NCBI GenBank assembly: GCA_018257865.1
Contig: JAEUBA010000002.1
Location: forward strand, 496,001-560,000
Reading direction: 5' to 3'
DNA length: 64,000 nt
Source of the DNA: Stereocaulon alpinum
Taxonomy: Eukaryota; Ascomycota; Lecanoromycetes; Lecanorales; Stereocaulaceae
The position numbers and the translations under genes were made by a program. Under the pieces are notes generated by a model, which did not search any database, was not told the DNA's origin, and saw only the letters and a program-made list of their open reading frames with translations. Of the stretch, positions 32,450 to 45,321 are shown piece by piece (positions within the stretch are counted from its first letter, which is position 1; every line of letters starts with the position of its first letter).

Positions 32450-35025
32450 TAAGGGAAAGACCTAGGACGGTACAACGACAGGTTATTGCATAGACGATAT
32501 TGTGTTGAACGAGGGCGGCGCCAACAGCGGCTTACGGCATCAGAGAGGAACATGAATATCGGGATATCATTGGGTTAGGCAGCGCTGTTGAAAATCAGCA
32601 TCTTTCTATATCAGCAGTGGATCACTTTCCGTGGGGGGGGGGCTATCATCTATATTGTCCCCATTCCATTGGGTAGCTGCCAATCATAGCAGGTCGTGAA
32701 TAGTTTCGGAAAGATAATCATATTTTGAGCTCAGAGAGGATCGGGCATTGCTTTTCTTCAAGATGCTGAGCTCACGTCTTTTCAAAGAATTACCATCTCC
32801 CAGGTTGAGATCATGGCACGAAGCAGTTCGGCTAAGGCCGAAACAGTCGACAGATGCCGAAGAAGCTGGCGTAGTTGACCTCGTCTCTACATCTCAGTAG
32901 TGAATGAAGGAGCCATTCTCGACATCTCCCATCGGGGCCAGACGCAATTTGAACATCTATCTCTGTATCCATACCCTCAGCACCGACTCCATACGGCCAC
33001 ACATGCCACCACATCCAAATCAGTGGCAACGCGCGTGTACTCTTAGGGACTCAGTGAGCCAGGCCACTGGTGAGAAACATCCAGCATCCTTAGGCCCATC
33101 TCCACTGATACTCCTCAAAGTCGAATTTGTCGGCCCGCGCCGCCATGTAAGTCAATACGTAGTCCAAATTGTCGTTCCGTCCGGTGACCAACTACGTCCC
33201 GCGGCCGAGACTCCACCAGAAGATCAGGAAACAGCTACACAACCCCACAGACGACCGCGTTGAAGATGTGTCAGTGTTGCGACTGGAATGGACCACTGGT
33301 ATCCGGCTTGCTCTGTGGGTCAGATCATCCGGACTGTACTCGGTACTAAGAGATTTTGCGGGAGCCAGAAGAGATGGGAAATCGACGACTTAGTACCGGC
33401 AGGCTACGTCCGAACGTCGTTCTCTACGGAGAAGTAAATGCGAAGGGTGATAGGATTGGGTCAGTAACGGAGCAATCTCTAGAGACGGGCCCAGAAGTTA
33501 TCTTCGTGATGGGAACGGCTCTGAAAGTGCCTGGAGCGTGAAGAATGGTGACGAAGCTCTGTCGCACTGCGAAGGCTCAGGGCGTGCACCGTCTGGATCA
33601 ACAGGGAGACACCACCAGCTGCTTGCGACCTCGCACACGGGCCACCTGCGGCTTGCAAATAAAGTTAGGAACAAGAGCAGGAAGACCGTGGTCCTTTAGG
33701 ACTATCACCTGCGATGAGCACCCGTGCGGAACGCAACTATGATTTAGTTGTAATGCGATACCACCGATGCTGGGCAGGGGACATTTGCCAGCAGGCCAGG
33801 TCCACGCCTCACAGCTAGCGCACAGCCCTCACGGGAGCCAAAACACCTGTCCAAATCGTGCTTCACGCCGCCAAGCCTACAAACGGTGTCATATCCAAAG
33901 ATCTTGCCAATCGACTGCGAATGGCCCAGCAAGATTGTTCCGAATGTCCGCCAATTTCGCCGGATGGCCATTCCATTTGCTCTACAGCCACCGTATCAAT
34001 ACGTACGCGACGATAATGCTTAGGAGGCTACAAGCACACGCGGGTAATGGCCCTGTTTAGTCAGGAACGTACGCTGTCACCGTACACGGCGAGAGCGCTG
34101 CGATTCTCTAATTTCATGGACCACTGTCACGGAAACGCCAAGACACAGTCACGTGACTAGAACTGGCATGTCAGCGCTGCCCTACTCAAGTACTCAGTCC
34201 CCATTAACCGAATTTGGCAGTGCTCTTGGGGCTAGCTTCAAAAACTGCTCTTACTAGAGTACAAGGTCCGCAACCCTTAAGGTACATGTAAAAGATTCAA
34301 GAGATGATGGTACCATTTTGATTACGGGATTACCCTGTCAAGCAGCAAGATTCTGCATCAAATGATTCCGGGAGACGCGACATAGGATACTATCAAAGCT
34401 GGTAAGTAACGAAACATGCTCAGCGTCACTTGTGAAGTAATATTTCAACTCCAACCAATATCGTATACTTCTGTCATACCGTCTGCTTTTTTTTTGAGGA
34501 ATCTATGACTCAAGGCGCGTTGCAATCTTCGGATGAAAGCTGCTCACTAAAGACTTGCGGGTAGAAGAAATAAGAATAAGGAGATATGTTGAGCTCTGGA
34601 AGACTTTGTCTGCTGTGAACAAATATCCAATCTTTCCCTCCACGTTTCGAAATCGAGTAAACAACATAGCTAAAGCTTATAACAGCGTGGGACCCGAATT
34701 TTTCTTCTAAGCGCGCAGGTCCGTGATCTTACTAACGAACCTGAGCGCCGACTTGCAGCATTGGCAGGCAACATGCTGTGCGCGCTACCAACAGCCCCTT
34801 CTATCAATTGTGCGTGAAGATTCGCATCTTCAGACCCGGCTGCATGGTCGAGGCGGTCAATTATTCCCCACTGGTTTGCTTATCAGCTGCTATGTACGCA
34901 ATTATACTTATCCTCTTCTCCTTGCCTTAATCTAGGTAGCGCTCAAAACATCTCATGAACTAATTCCTCTACTTTGAGTCTGTCTGTGGGGTTCAACAAC
35001 TCACTGTCATTGACACTGTGCTACC
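32450..35025. other. Gene-poor border between conserved genes and the biosynthetic cluster
   Basis: About 2.6 kb hold only short frames without motifs. The last 800 bp are presumably the PKS promoter. A run of G (about 32631-32641) and a run of T (about 34487-34495) are present. This gap is the natural left edge of the cluster. Confidence 0.5.
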
Positions 35026-38000
35026 ATGGCATCTTCAACAACACCATCACCGCATAGCATAACAACAGCCAGAACACAGTTGATCGTTTTCGGACCCCAA
35101 ACTTCTTGCCCGCCAAAAGACTTTCTCGCCGAGATCCGAAAGTACCTACTATTAGAACCTCGCCTTGGCACCTTCCTTGAGGCATTGAAGAACCTACCCA
35201 GTCTGTGGGATCGTCTAGTACGCCATGATCAATCGCTGAAAGCAGTACCCGGGCGTGAAACATTGGAACGGCTAGGGGATTGGATCCACCATGGAGAACT
35301 CCCAGATGAAACCAATGCCGAATCCAACATGTTCGGTATGCCTCTCACCATTGTCATACACATTGTGCAGTATTTCCATTACCTGGACGGGAACATAAGT
35401 CATACCAAATTGATGGAAGACGTGAGTACTGCCGGGGTTCAAGGGTTCTGTCTTGGCCTCCTTTCGGCTGTTGCTGTAGGGTGTGCAAGACAAGAAGCCG
35501 AGGTCAACGCTCTAGCAGCAGTGGCTTTACGGCTTGCAGTGTGTATCGGTGCATATGTCGACCTTCACAGGGCCTATACGGCGGACTCCTTCGACACCGT
35601 TTCCCTTGCGGTTCGCTGGAAATCGTCAACAAGTCACAATCTCCTTCTTGAAGTCCTTCAAACCTATCCCGAGGTGAGTAATTCCACGCTACACTCAGCG
35701 TCCAAACTCCTGAAAGCCGTAAACTAACGTAGTCAATGCAAAGGCCTATGTTTCCGTCATATCAGACTCTACCGATTTGAGCATAACAGTGGCAGAAGCC
35801 GACGCAGCATCAGTCACAAATCATCTCCTCTCGCTTGGCATAACTGTCCGACCAACGGGCTTGAGAGGTCGCCTTCACTCAGAAGTCAACTGGGTGTCTT
35901 TACAAAAGATCTTGAAGCTCGCCGAGGTACACCGGGACCTTCAATTCCCGCCTGCTGAAAGACTACTTGTACCAATTAGATCCAATAAAGACGGACATAT
36001 TCTAACAGGACTAAATTTGCAGAAGCATGTCCTGCAAAATATCATGACAACCGTCGCACATTGGCACCTATGTATGACTTCCACCTCATCGGATCTCCTT
36101 CGGTCAAAAGCCCCATGGGTCCTTTCCTTCGGAACAACTTCCTCGATCCCTCCATCCCTGATTCGACAGGCGGCATTTAAAGTCGTAAAGGCAGGTTCAA
36201 GCAGGCCCTTTCTCAGTAAGGACATGGAACACAGCCCTCCAAGCACTCCAGGGACATCGACCCCTCTACTCCTGGCTCGACAAGACGTCACGTACCCTGA
36301 CAATGCTATCGCAGTCATAGGCATGGCTTGTAAGTTCCCAGGGGCAGACTCGGTCGAAGAGTTTTGGGAAGTTCTGAAGTCGGGTATGTCAGAGCTAGGA
36401 GAGATACCTGCTTCGAGGTTTGAGACACAACAGCTTCGCCGTTCTGCGGACAAAGATCTTCGATTTTGGGGCAACTTCATTCGGGACGCTGGCGCTTTCG
36501 ATCATCGCTTTTTCAAGAAATCTTCTCGGGAAGCGGCTGCAATGGACCCCCAGCAACGACTTCTCCTCCAGGTCGCTTATCAGACCCTCGAATCGTCCGG
36601 GTACTTTGCTGGACCCTCAGCTCGCCAGCCAATGGACATTGGCTGCTATATAGGCGCATGTTCCTCGGATTACAATGATAATGTTGCCTCACATCCACCA
36701 AGTGCCTATTCGTCCCTCGGCACTCTCCGCGCGTTCATGAGTGGAAAGATAAGCCATTACTTCGGGTGGACCGGCCCATCACTGACAATCGACACGGCTT
36801 GCAGCTCGTCAGCCGTGGCGATACATACAGCATGTAGGGCCATCGATGCTGGTGAATGTTCGGAAGCTCTCGCGGGTGGTGTCAGTATCTTCACAAGCCC
36901 CAACTTCTATCAAAACTTGGCCGCGGCATCGTTCCTTTCTCCTACCGGAGCTACTAAACCATTCGACGCTGCAGCTGACGGGTACTGCCGCGGCGAAGGG
37001 ATAGGATTCGTTCATGTCAAAAAACTTTCCGCGGCCATTGCAGACGGCGATAATGTGCTCGGCGTGATTTCTGGGTCTGCTGTGAACCAAAATCAGAACT
37101 GCACGACTATCACCGTCCCGCATCATGGGTCCCAGGTGGAACTCTATCACAAAGTCTGCTCCATTGCTGGCCTAGCTCCTTCCAGCATATCATTCGTCGA
37201 AGCACATGGCACTGGCACACCCGTTGGAGATCCCATTGAATTCGAAAGCATCCGTCAAGTATTCGGAGGTGGTCATCGCACGGAGCCGCTCCACGTCGCT
37301 TCTGTGAAAGGCAATATCGGCCATCTGGAAGGAGCCTCCGGTGTGTGATTTGCTGTTCCGCACTCGCTTCCCTCCGAATGGCGTATGTAGCTAACGGAAA
37401 TCCACAGGTGTCGCCGCTCTCATCAAAGTGCTTCTGATGTTGCAGCATGGCAGCATCCCATTGCAAACCAATTTTAGCACCTTGAATCCAAAGATACCGG
37501 CACTGGAGCCTGATAAGATGATTATCCCTCGCAATACTACGAATTGGACCGCCCAATTCAAAGCAGCGTGTATCAACAACTACGGAGCCGCGGGAAGCAA
37601 TGCTACTATGATTGTGACGCAAGCGCCATCTGCAAAGCTAGAAAGTCTCCACGTCGCACTACCTAAGCGACGGCTGAAAAAATTCCCCGTGTACATCTCG
37701 GCAAATACAAAGGGAGCGCTTGATGCGTACTGCAAAGCTCTAATGGTGACAATATCACGCCTTCCTAGCAGTACCAATGACAAAGACGCACTTGCCAGCT
37801 TGGCATTCAATCTCAATATCAAACAAAACCGTGCTTTGACCTACTTTATCAGCAGGACAGTTGACGACATGGCTACCCTTGAACGAACCCTCCAAAGTGT
37901 TAGCGAGTAAGTAACTGCAGCTTAAGTCCACATGATTGTAGCTCGCTAGAAGCTAGCTACTAGATCTGAGTTTAGTGCTCCATGGAATTGCGGGCTGACA

Positions 38001-41000
38001 TCAATATAGGACGTGCCGTGAAATTTCGAAGCCGAAGCCCATAGTACTTGTCTTCGGAGGACAAAGCACCAATCGAGCTGGCCTCAACAGGGGAATATAC
38101 GATGCGTCTATATTGTTACAACGCTACCTCGATGATTGCGATCATACGCTGCGGTCATTGAATCTTACGACTCTATACCCGGGTATCTTCACCCTCGAGC
38201 CCATACATGATGTGGTAAAGCTTCATTCATTCCTCTTTTCCCTTCAATACGCGACTGCCATGGCGTGGATTGACTGCGGAGTGAAACCTGCGGCATTGGT
38301 GGGTCACAGCTTCGGTCAGTTGACAGCGCTATGCGTTTCGGGGGCACTACGCCTCGAAGATGCTTTACGCCTTGTCACTGGCAGGGCAGCTCTGATACAA
38401 GAACATTGGGGCTCAGAGCGTGGGGCGATGGTGTCTGTTGATGCAGATATCGACGTGGTGATGGAGATCATTGCAGATATGAAAACCGCTGGCCACAATA
38501 TGGAGATCGCTTGTTTCAACGGTCCAACTAGTCATGTCCTCGTTGGAAGACAAGCATCTATTGAACATATGGAAACTGTCTTCGCTGCCAGAAAAGCCGC
38601 GAAAACTCCGGTCAAGTACAAAGTTCTTGAAGTCACCCATGGATTTCATTCCGTCTTCACAGAGCCGTTGATAAGCCGCTTGAATGAATTGGCTGGCACC
38701 ATATCGTATGGAGAACCCATTTACGAGGTCGAGACTTGTTCAGACCAGCACAGTTGGGCCCAGATCGAGCCACATTTGGTAGCAGAACACACTCGCGTAC
38801 CTGTGTACTTTGGGCAAGCGATCAACCGCATTGAACGCCGACTAGGTCCCTGCACTTGGCTTGAAGCGGGGTCAGGTTCGCCAGCCATTGCTATGGTTCG
38901 TCGAGCTTTGGCTCCGGAGTCGGTGTCTTCCCATACTCTTCAACCAATTCAGCTTGGGAACGACCGTCCAACTGACTTATTAGCGGATGCTGTAGTCAAT
39001 CTATGGCGCGAGGGTCACTCGATTCATTTCTGGCCGTACCATCGTAGCCAAAGTAACGGTTACGTCCGACTTAACCTTCCTCCATATCAGTTTGAAAAGT
39101 CGTTGCATTGGCTAAAGTGGATCGATCACGCCGCGCTACCCTCAGACGCACCTCCGTCAAAAGTTGAATCTGGGGGGGACCCCGAATTACTTACATTCGC
39201 TAGGTTCCTTGACCCAGTCAAACAGCAAGCAGAGCTTCTTGTTGAAACAAGAAGTACCGAGTGGAAGCTTTATGTTCAAGGACACGCAGTTTTGGCAGAA
39301 TCTCTCTGTCCAGCTCCACTTTATATTGAGCTCGTGGCCCGCGCCATCAAGATTTTAGCTCCGGAGCTGCGTGTCGACGCAAGTCTGTGTGTTGACGATC
39401 TTGACATCATGTCACCCCTTGGGGTCGCAACTGACCGGCTAGTTTTACTCAACATGCAACGTACCGACGCATCGAGCGGCAGTTGGGGCTTCGCTGTCAC
39501 CAGCCACAGGCGAGGAAGTTCCAAACTCAACAAAGAAGTAACTCATGCCGTTGGCAAGGTTTCCTCTATTTCAAATTCTTCTTCCTCGCTGAAAGATTTC
39601 GAGCGCTACGAAAGGCTTGTTGGACTTGATCGTGCCGAAAGGCTTGTTGCTGACACGGCCGCCGAGGCCATGCAAGGCTCGATGATTTACAAGGTTTTCT
39701 CAAAGGTAGTAAACTACGCAGAGTTCTACAAAGGCGTGAGAAGTGTCTATGCGAAGGGATGTGATGTCACTGCCACAATTGCCTTACCGGAGCTTACACA
39801 ACCTATCTTGGGGCAAAGTACAGCTAAACCACTCGCAGTGGACAACTTCATTCAAGTTGTTGGTCTTCAGCTGAACTGTCTCAATGCCTGTAAAGAGAGC
39901 GACGTTTTTGTTTGTACGAAGGTCGACCGGCTTCAGATGAGCTCTGCCTTCATGGAAGAAAGTCTTGAGGGCAAGTCATGGACCGTCTATTCTAACTTCT
40001 CAACCGGGAAAAACAAGGACGTCATTAGTGACATATTTGTTTTCGATCGCACGACGCAAAAACTTGGTCTGCATGTTCTTGGTGTCCACTTCCAGAAGAT
40101 TATGAAGAAATCCCTAGCAAAGATATTGTCTCAATCCAACATGATAGGCGACCCATCCTCAGCGAACTCTGAACAGGACGGTCAGCCTCATTTCTCTCCG
40201 GATGTTGTGAAACCAGCAGCTGTAGCGAAAGGTCAGATCAGCGGCAAGGATATCATGACGTTGCTGGATCAGGCAGAAGGAATCGAGGATCATACCAAAC
40301 TCGATAGTGCTGCATTACCAGCTACAGGGGTTTCCGGTTCGAAAGCGTCTCACCAAACTTCTCCAGGCCCGTCAAAGACTCCTCGTGATGTTAGGATCGA
40401 ATTGCTCGACTTATTGTTCAAAATTACGGAGATCCCCGTCGCAGAGATGAAAGATGAATTGAGCTTCGACGACGTGGGGATCGATTCATTAATGGTGATC
40501 GAAGTGTTGAGTGAGATTCGCAAATACTTCCATCTCGAGATACCCATGTCGGATTTTCAGACCTTGACAACGATCAAACTTCTTTATAATTACTTGTGGT
40601 CTAAGGGATCCAACAGGAACGCGGCTGAAGTTGCAGAGGCCGAAGTCAGCTCAGAGGATACTTCTGATTCTGACACTGGGAATGATATGGCCGCACAATC
40701 CTCGTCCGCCTCAAGTATTTCGGGTGAAGAATTACCAGAAAGGAAGTAAGTTTCTCGTGTCTACTCATCTTTGCATAAGAACACTCTACACTGCCTTCTT
40801 GGATCAATTCTATACCCCTAAACTCACTCCCGATACCAGACTATTCTCGCACGTCGCATGTCTGACACATTTTTTACTAGGCCGAGCAACGAGGTCCATC
40901 CTAGAGTCAAATTCGAAGATCAAGTTGCGAACTCAACACCAGCACATGCGGATCATGCAGGACCTAAGGGATCATCTGCATTTACTACCCAAAGCCCCCC

Positions 41001-43410
41001 TCATAGCGCAAGCAGCGCGACGCAGCAGCCGTCTCTTGAAGCTCCAGATACAGCAGGCAGTACTCCTATAGACTACCAGCAGGCTTTCGAAGAGATCCGA
41101 AATGATTTCGACATATATGCACAAGAGACCGGTTTCCAAGATTTTTGGAAAATCGTCTATCCACGCCAAGCGCAGCTTGTCCTCGCATATACTGTGGCAG
41201 CATTCACATCTCTACGTTGCCCTATCGCTTCTTTAAAGATAGGAGAGGTCCTACCTCCCATCAAATATCTTTCAAAGCACAAGCCTCTTGTCAAGCAACT
41301 CTACAATATCCTCGCAGATGCGGGTGTTGTTACTCATGTTGGCAACAATTACATTCGTACTGACAAGGCTGTCGATCCGACGGGAACAAACATGCTCCTA
41401 CGCAACATCCTTCGTGACTTCCCCAAGCACGCCAACGAGCATAGGCTATTGAATATTACTGGGTCGAAGTTGGCCGCCTGCCTTTCCGGCTCCAGTGATC
41501 CTTTGCAACTCCTATTTCGAGCCAAAGCTGACAGGGATCTTTTGGCGGATGTTTATGCCAACGGTCCAATGTATAAGGCAATCTCGAAACTGCTTAGCTC
41601 TTTCCTTGAAATAGCCTACAGCGAACCGCAGAAGACATTCCAAATACTAGAGATAGGAGCTGGAACAGGAGGGACAACCAAACACATTGTCAATTTTCTC
41701 GAGCAACACCGTATTAGGTTTCATTACACTTTCTCCGACGTCTCAGGATCCCTGGTACATGCAGCAAGGAGACATTTTGGAGGTCGAGACAATATGGAGT
41801 TCGTGACTTTGGATATTGAGAAGGCGTTACCTGAGCAGCATTTGAAGAAGTACGATACTGTCATTTCGACCAACTGCATCCATGCCACGAGGAATCTGAC
41901 CACGTCCCTGAGCCATATCCAAGAGTTGTTGAGCAAGAATGGATTTGTTTCTTTAGTGGAATTTACACGTAACATTTTCTGGTTTGACTTGGTCTTTGGC
42001 CTACTGGAAGGGTGGTGGCTTTTTGAGGACGGACGTACTCATGTTCTAGCCGACACGGGCTTCTGGGAAAAGAGCTTGAAAGATGCTGGATTTCAGGGTG
42101 TAGGGTTTTCGGATGGAGACTCTGAAGAAGCGCAGACGCTAAGGATCATCTCCGGCTTCACTTCCCAACCGCAGACGAGACCTGTATCAGCTACCCCAGC
42201 GCGGAGTGGCAAATTTCAAATAGAGACTGTCGTCTGGAAGACAGCCGGTTCTAAACCACTCTACGCCGATATCTATATTCCTCCTGCAAAAACGCCTGGA
42301 AAAAGACCAATTGGTGAGTCGAGAGCGCCGTAAGTGGATATTGAACGCTGATTGAATCGCAGCTCTTTTGATCCATGGTGGCGGCCATTGCATGTTTACA
42401 CGCAAAGAAGTCGATCTGAAACAAATGCGGCTGATGCATGACGCCGGGTACCTACCTGTAAGCGTCGACTACAGGTTCTGCCCAGAACTCGGCATCATCG
42501 AGGGGCCAATGGCGGATGTTTCCGATGCACTCCAATGGGTGAGAACACAATTACCATTACTGAAGTTCCCGAAATGGCCTGGTCTTTCCGCGGATGGAGC
42601 CAAGGTCATTGTCGTCGGCTGGTCCACTGGCGGAACGCTTGCCATGAGCACCGCATTCACGTCGCTACCCAGGCAAATCAGACCTCCAGAAGCAATCTTG
42701 GCATTCTTCTGCCCAACTGACTACGAAGATGATTGTGAGTCCATGAAGTTGAAGATGCATTTCGCTTTATACAGAACTGATAATGTTTCCAGGGTGGAAG
42801 AATCCTGTTTATCCGAACGCGGCTGTTTCATCTCCAAGCGAGCCTTACGATCTCCTTGAGGGTATTGAGGAAGAGCCGGTGAGCAGATAAGTTGTTACCC
42901 AAAGCTAGTTACAAATAATTGACTCTTTGTTGACAGATTACATCCTGGTATCCCCAGACGAACAAGGGAGTTCCTGGTATGCTCATGTCCCTTAAAGATA
43001 AACGCTGGCGTTTCATCCTACATATGAACTGGAAGGCGCAAACGCTTCCACTCCTCCTCAATGGTCTTCCAAGCAAAAGAAAGGCAGCCAGCACAGGCAA
43101 AGACTCAAAGTCTTGGTCACACATGGAGATGCCTGACCTGGAGCGTGTGCGAGCCATCAGTCCGTATGCGCAGATAGTAGATGGAAATTACCGCACGCCC
43201 ACCTACATCATACATGGCACAGCGGATGACATGATACCGTGGCAGCAGAGCCGAAAGACGATAGACGCCTTGACAAGGCAAGGCGTAGCTGCGGGAATTT
43301 ACCTTTTAGATGGGGCGGAGCACTTGTTTGATACTTTTGGGACTGATCGTCTTGGTGGCGGAGATGAGGCTATCAGGACCGGGTATAAGTGGCTGTTTGC
43401 GAATGCTTGA
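35026..43410 (+). CDS. Non-reducing polyketide synthase, SAT-KS-MAT-PT-ACP-CMeT-hydrolase
   Basis: Eight exons (35026-35673, 35744-37340, 37408-37906, 38010-40745, 40881-42313, 42363-42734, 42793-42878, 42937-43410) give 2614 aa. Domains in order: SAT with GFCLG (Cys142); KS with DTACSSS (Cys569), EAHGTGT and KGNIGHLEG; MAT with GHSFG (Ser1015); PT with GHAVL (His1340) and DNFIQ (Asp1526); a single ACP with GIDSL (Ser1741); a C-methyltransferase with LEIGAGTGGTTKHI near residue 2083; and a C-terminal alpha/beta hydrolase with HGGGH, GWSTGG (Ser2392), GTADDMIPW and GAEHLF. There is no Claisen-cyclase TE and no reductase domain. This is the layout of methylorsellinate-type synthases, in which malonyl units are C-methylated, cyclised by PT and released by the hydrolase. 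It is the core enzyme of the cluster. Chain length and number of methyl groups cannot be read from sequence. Confidence 0.95.
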
Positions 43411-43952
43411 TGAAGATTTTATGACAGATCCTTTTTCTGTGTTCCTCAGTACGGAATATAGATATAGGTTTTACACCTGTCCTACTTTCAAGATGAGACG
43501 GCTGCAGGAAAAGATTTTGGTATAGAAGCTACAATTAGAAGCAATCGTTATAGGTCTGTATATGTCCCTGATAAGTCTGTTTTACATATGCACGCGACTC
43601 AATACTTTTGAGCAAGTCATGCAATACCAACACCGTTCTTCTCATGCATGCACGGTTGGGCTACGGGAGCTTACTCAGTGTCCGAGAGCCAGCATAGACC
43701 TAGCTATGTAGAATACAGCACGATATGGAAAAAGACCTGGCTACAGCAGTCAGGGTTGGAGCCGAGTATCCTGCTCATGTCCAAAAGACCTGCACAAGCA
43801 GACTCCGAGGCCAGTAGCTTAGTCCTCGTCGTCACTCCTAGCGACCGACAGTATCCCATTAAGCGCTTTAACATAGTACAAGCGTCCCTCGAAAAGCCTA
43901 CGCCGTCAATCGACCCGTTCTCATCGTGGGAAGACCTCTCTGTGGCGCCATC
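43411..43952. other. Intergenic, promoter of the dioxygenase gene
   Basis: About 540 bp lie between two plus-strand cluster genes. An open frame precedes the dioxygenase ATG but has no motif. No separate gene is supported. Confidence 0.5.
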
Positions 43953-45054
43953 ATGTCTCCGTCTACCACCACTCGTCCTTTCTACGTACCAACGATCGAC
44001 CTGTCCCTATATCTCAAAGATCCTTCCAGCTCCGAGGCTGAAAAGGTCATAGAGGATATCCGGGAGGCATGCTTGTCCACAGGGTTCTTCTTACTCACGA
44101 ACCATGGCCTTGAGAAATCATTGCAGAAGGACATTTTTGACGCCGCTGAGAAGTTCTTCAAACTCCCCTTCGAGGACAAGAAGAAGCTGGATGCAAAAAC
44201 GCAGGTGGGACATCGTGGCTATGATGTTCTTGCCTCGCAGTCGTATGAAGTGGGCGTGATGCCTGATCTCAAAGAAGTAAAGATTTTCTGTTTCACTTTT
44301 CCCCATCTATTTCTTTCAAAGTGATCTGTCTGAAAAATCAGAATCTGAAGATCTGTTCGAGCATTCTCCGAGTAACAAAGACGCCTTCTAGGGTTTCTAC
44401 ATCGGCGCCGATATCCCCGCCGACGACCCACGTACCCTCTCCGGCCGCTTCTTCATGGGTCCCAACGTCTGGCCAGCAGAAAACCTCTCCACCGCCGAAT
44501 TCCGCGAGCCGTGCGAACGCTACTATCAAGCCATTACCCACCTAACGCTCACCGTCCTCTCCATGCTCGCTCGTTCCTTGCCATTCGGTCCGCATATCTT
44601 CGACGACTTCATGTCCAACACGCCCGCGGCGCCCCTGCGCCTGCTGCACTACCCGCCTGCACCAAAACACCAGACAAGCAAGCCGCAATTTGGCTCCAGC
44701 GCGCACACGGACTTTGGGGCCATCACGCTGCTGCTGACGGATCGGAATCCAGGACTGGAGGTGTATGACGCGCTGGAAGGCAGATGGGTGCCCATTACGC
44801 CGAATCCGGACGCTTATGTGGTCAATGTGGGGGATATGCTGAGCAAGTGGACGAGTGACCGGTACAAGAGCAGTCTACATCGGGTGGTGCATAAGAATCC
44901 GACGGAGAGGTATAGTATTGTTTTTTTCTTTGATGGGAATTTGGATTGTTCGCTCAAGGCGCTGGATGGGAGTCAGAGGGATGAGGAGGAGGGGTTGACG
45001 GTAGAGAAGCATATGCTTCAGCGGATGGCGCAGTCGTATGGGAAGAAGGATTGA
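43953..45054 (+). CDS. 2-oxoglutarate/Fe(II)-dependent dioxygenase (IPNS-like)
   Basis: Exons 43953-44276 and 44392-45054 give 328 aa, the family's standard length. The N-terminal DIOX_N domain reads VPTIDLSLYL.. and TGFFLLTNHGL. The catalytic double-stranded beta-helix shows the iron ligands in SAHTDFGAITLLL (His and Asp) and LHRVVH (His), and the 2-oxoglutarate anchor RYS in NPTERYSIVFFF. The start at 43953 (MSPSTTTRPF) fits the family better than the in-frame ATG 27 bp upstream. Enzymes of this kind hydroxylate, desaturate or rearrange small molecules. In an NR-PKS cluster the likely job is oxidation of an aryl methyl or ring position. It lies 542 bp after the PKS on the same strand and converges on the P450. 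Confidence 0.92.
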
Positions 45055-45321
45055 GGAGTTTCATTTGGCTTGGGACTTTTGAAGTTTGGAGACGTTTGGA
45101 CTGAGGGGTTTTGACAATACCAAGCCACGAATGTCCACTTGTGGTTAAGAACCCTGAAACCGCTTTCTTAGAGGCTTTCACGTATGTTATCATAAAGAAT
45201 CGTTTGCAGTCACCATTGTAGTTTTCACGAAGCATCCTCCATATTCTAAACGTAACTGCAAAATATCTTGAGAAGATTCCCTCAAGGCTGGTTAGTCGTA
45301 CAAATCAAGTGGGATTTGGTC

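Noticed and set aside
32904..34060. Series of plus-strand frames left of the PKS
   Set aside because: They do not join through plausible splice sites and show no family motif; no evidence for a cluster gene or a transposon was found here.
38113..40749. Acyltransferase-PT-ACP frame as a separate gene
   Set aside because: It is exon 4 of the NR-PKS; the frame continues upstream to the acceptor at 38009 and is spliced to KS on the left and CMeT on the right.
44455..45054. 199-codon frame as a separate gene
   Set aside because: It is the second exon of the 2OG dioxygenase; the intron at 44277-44391 joins it in phase to the DIOX_N exon.
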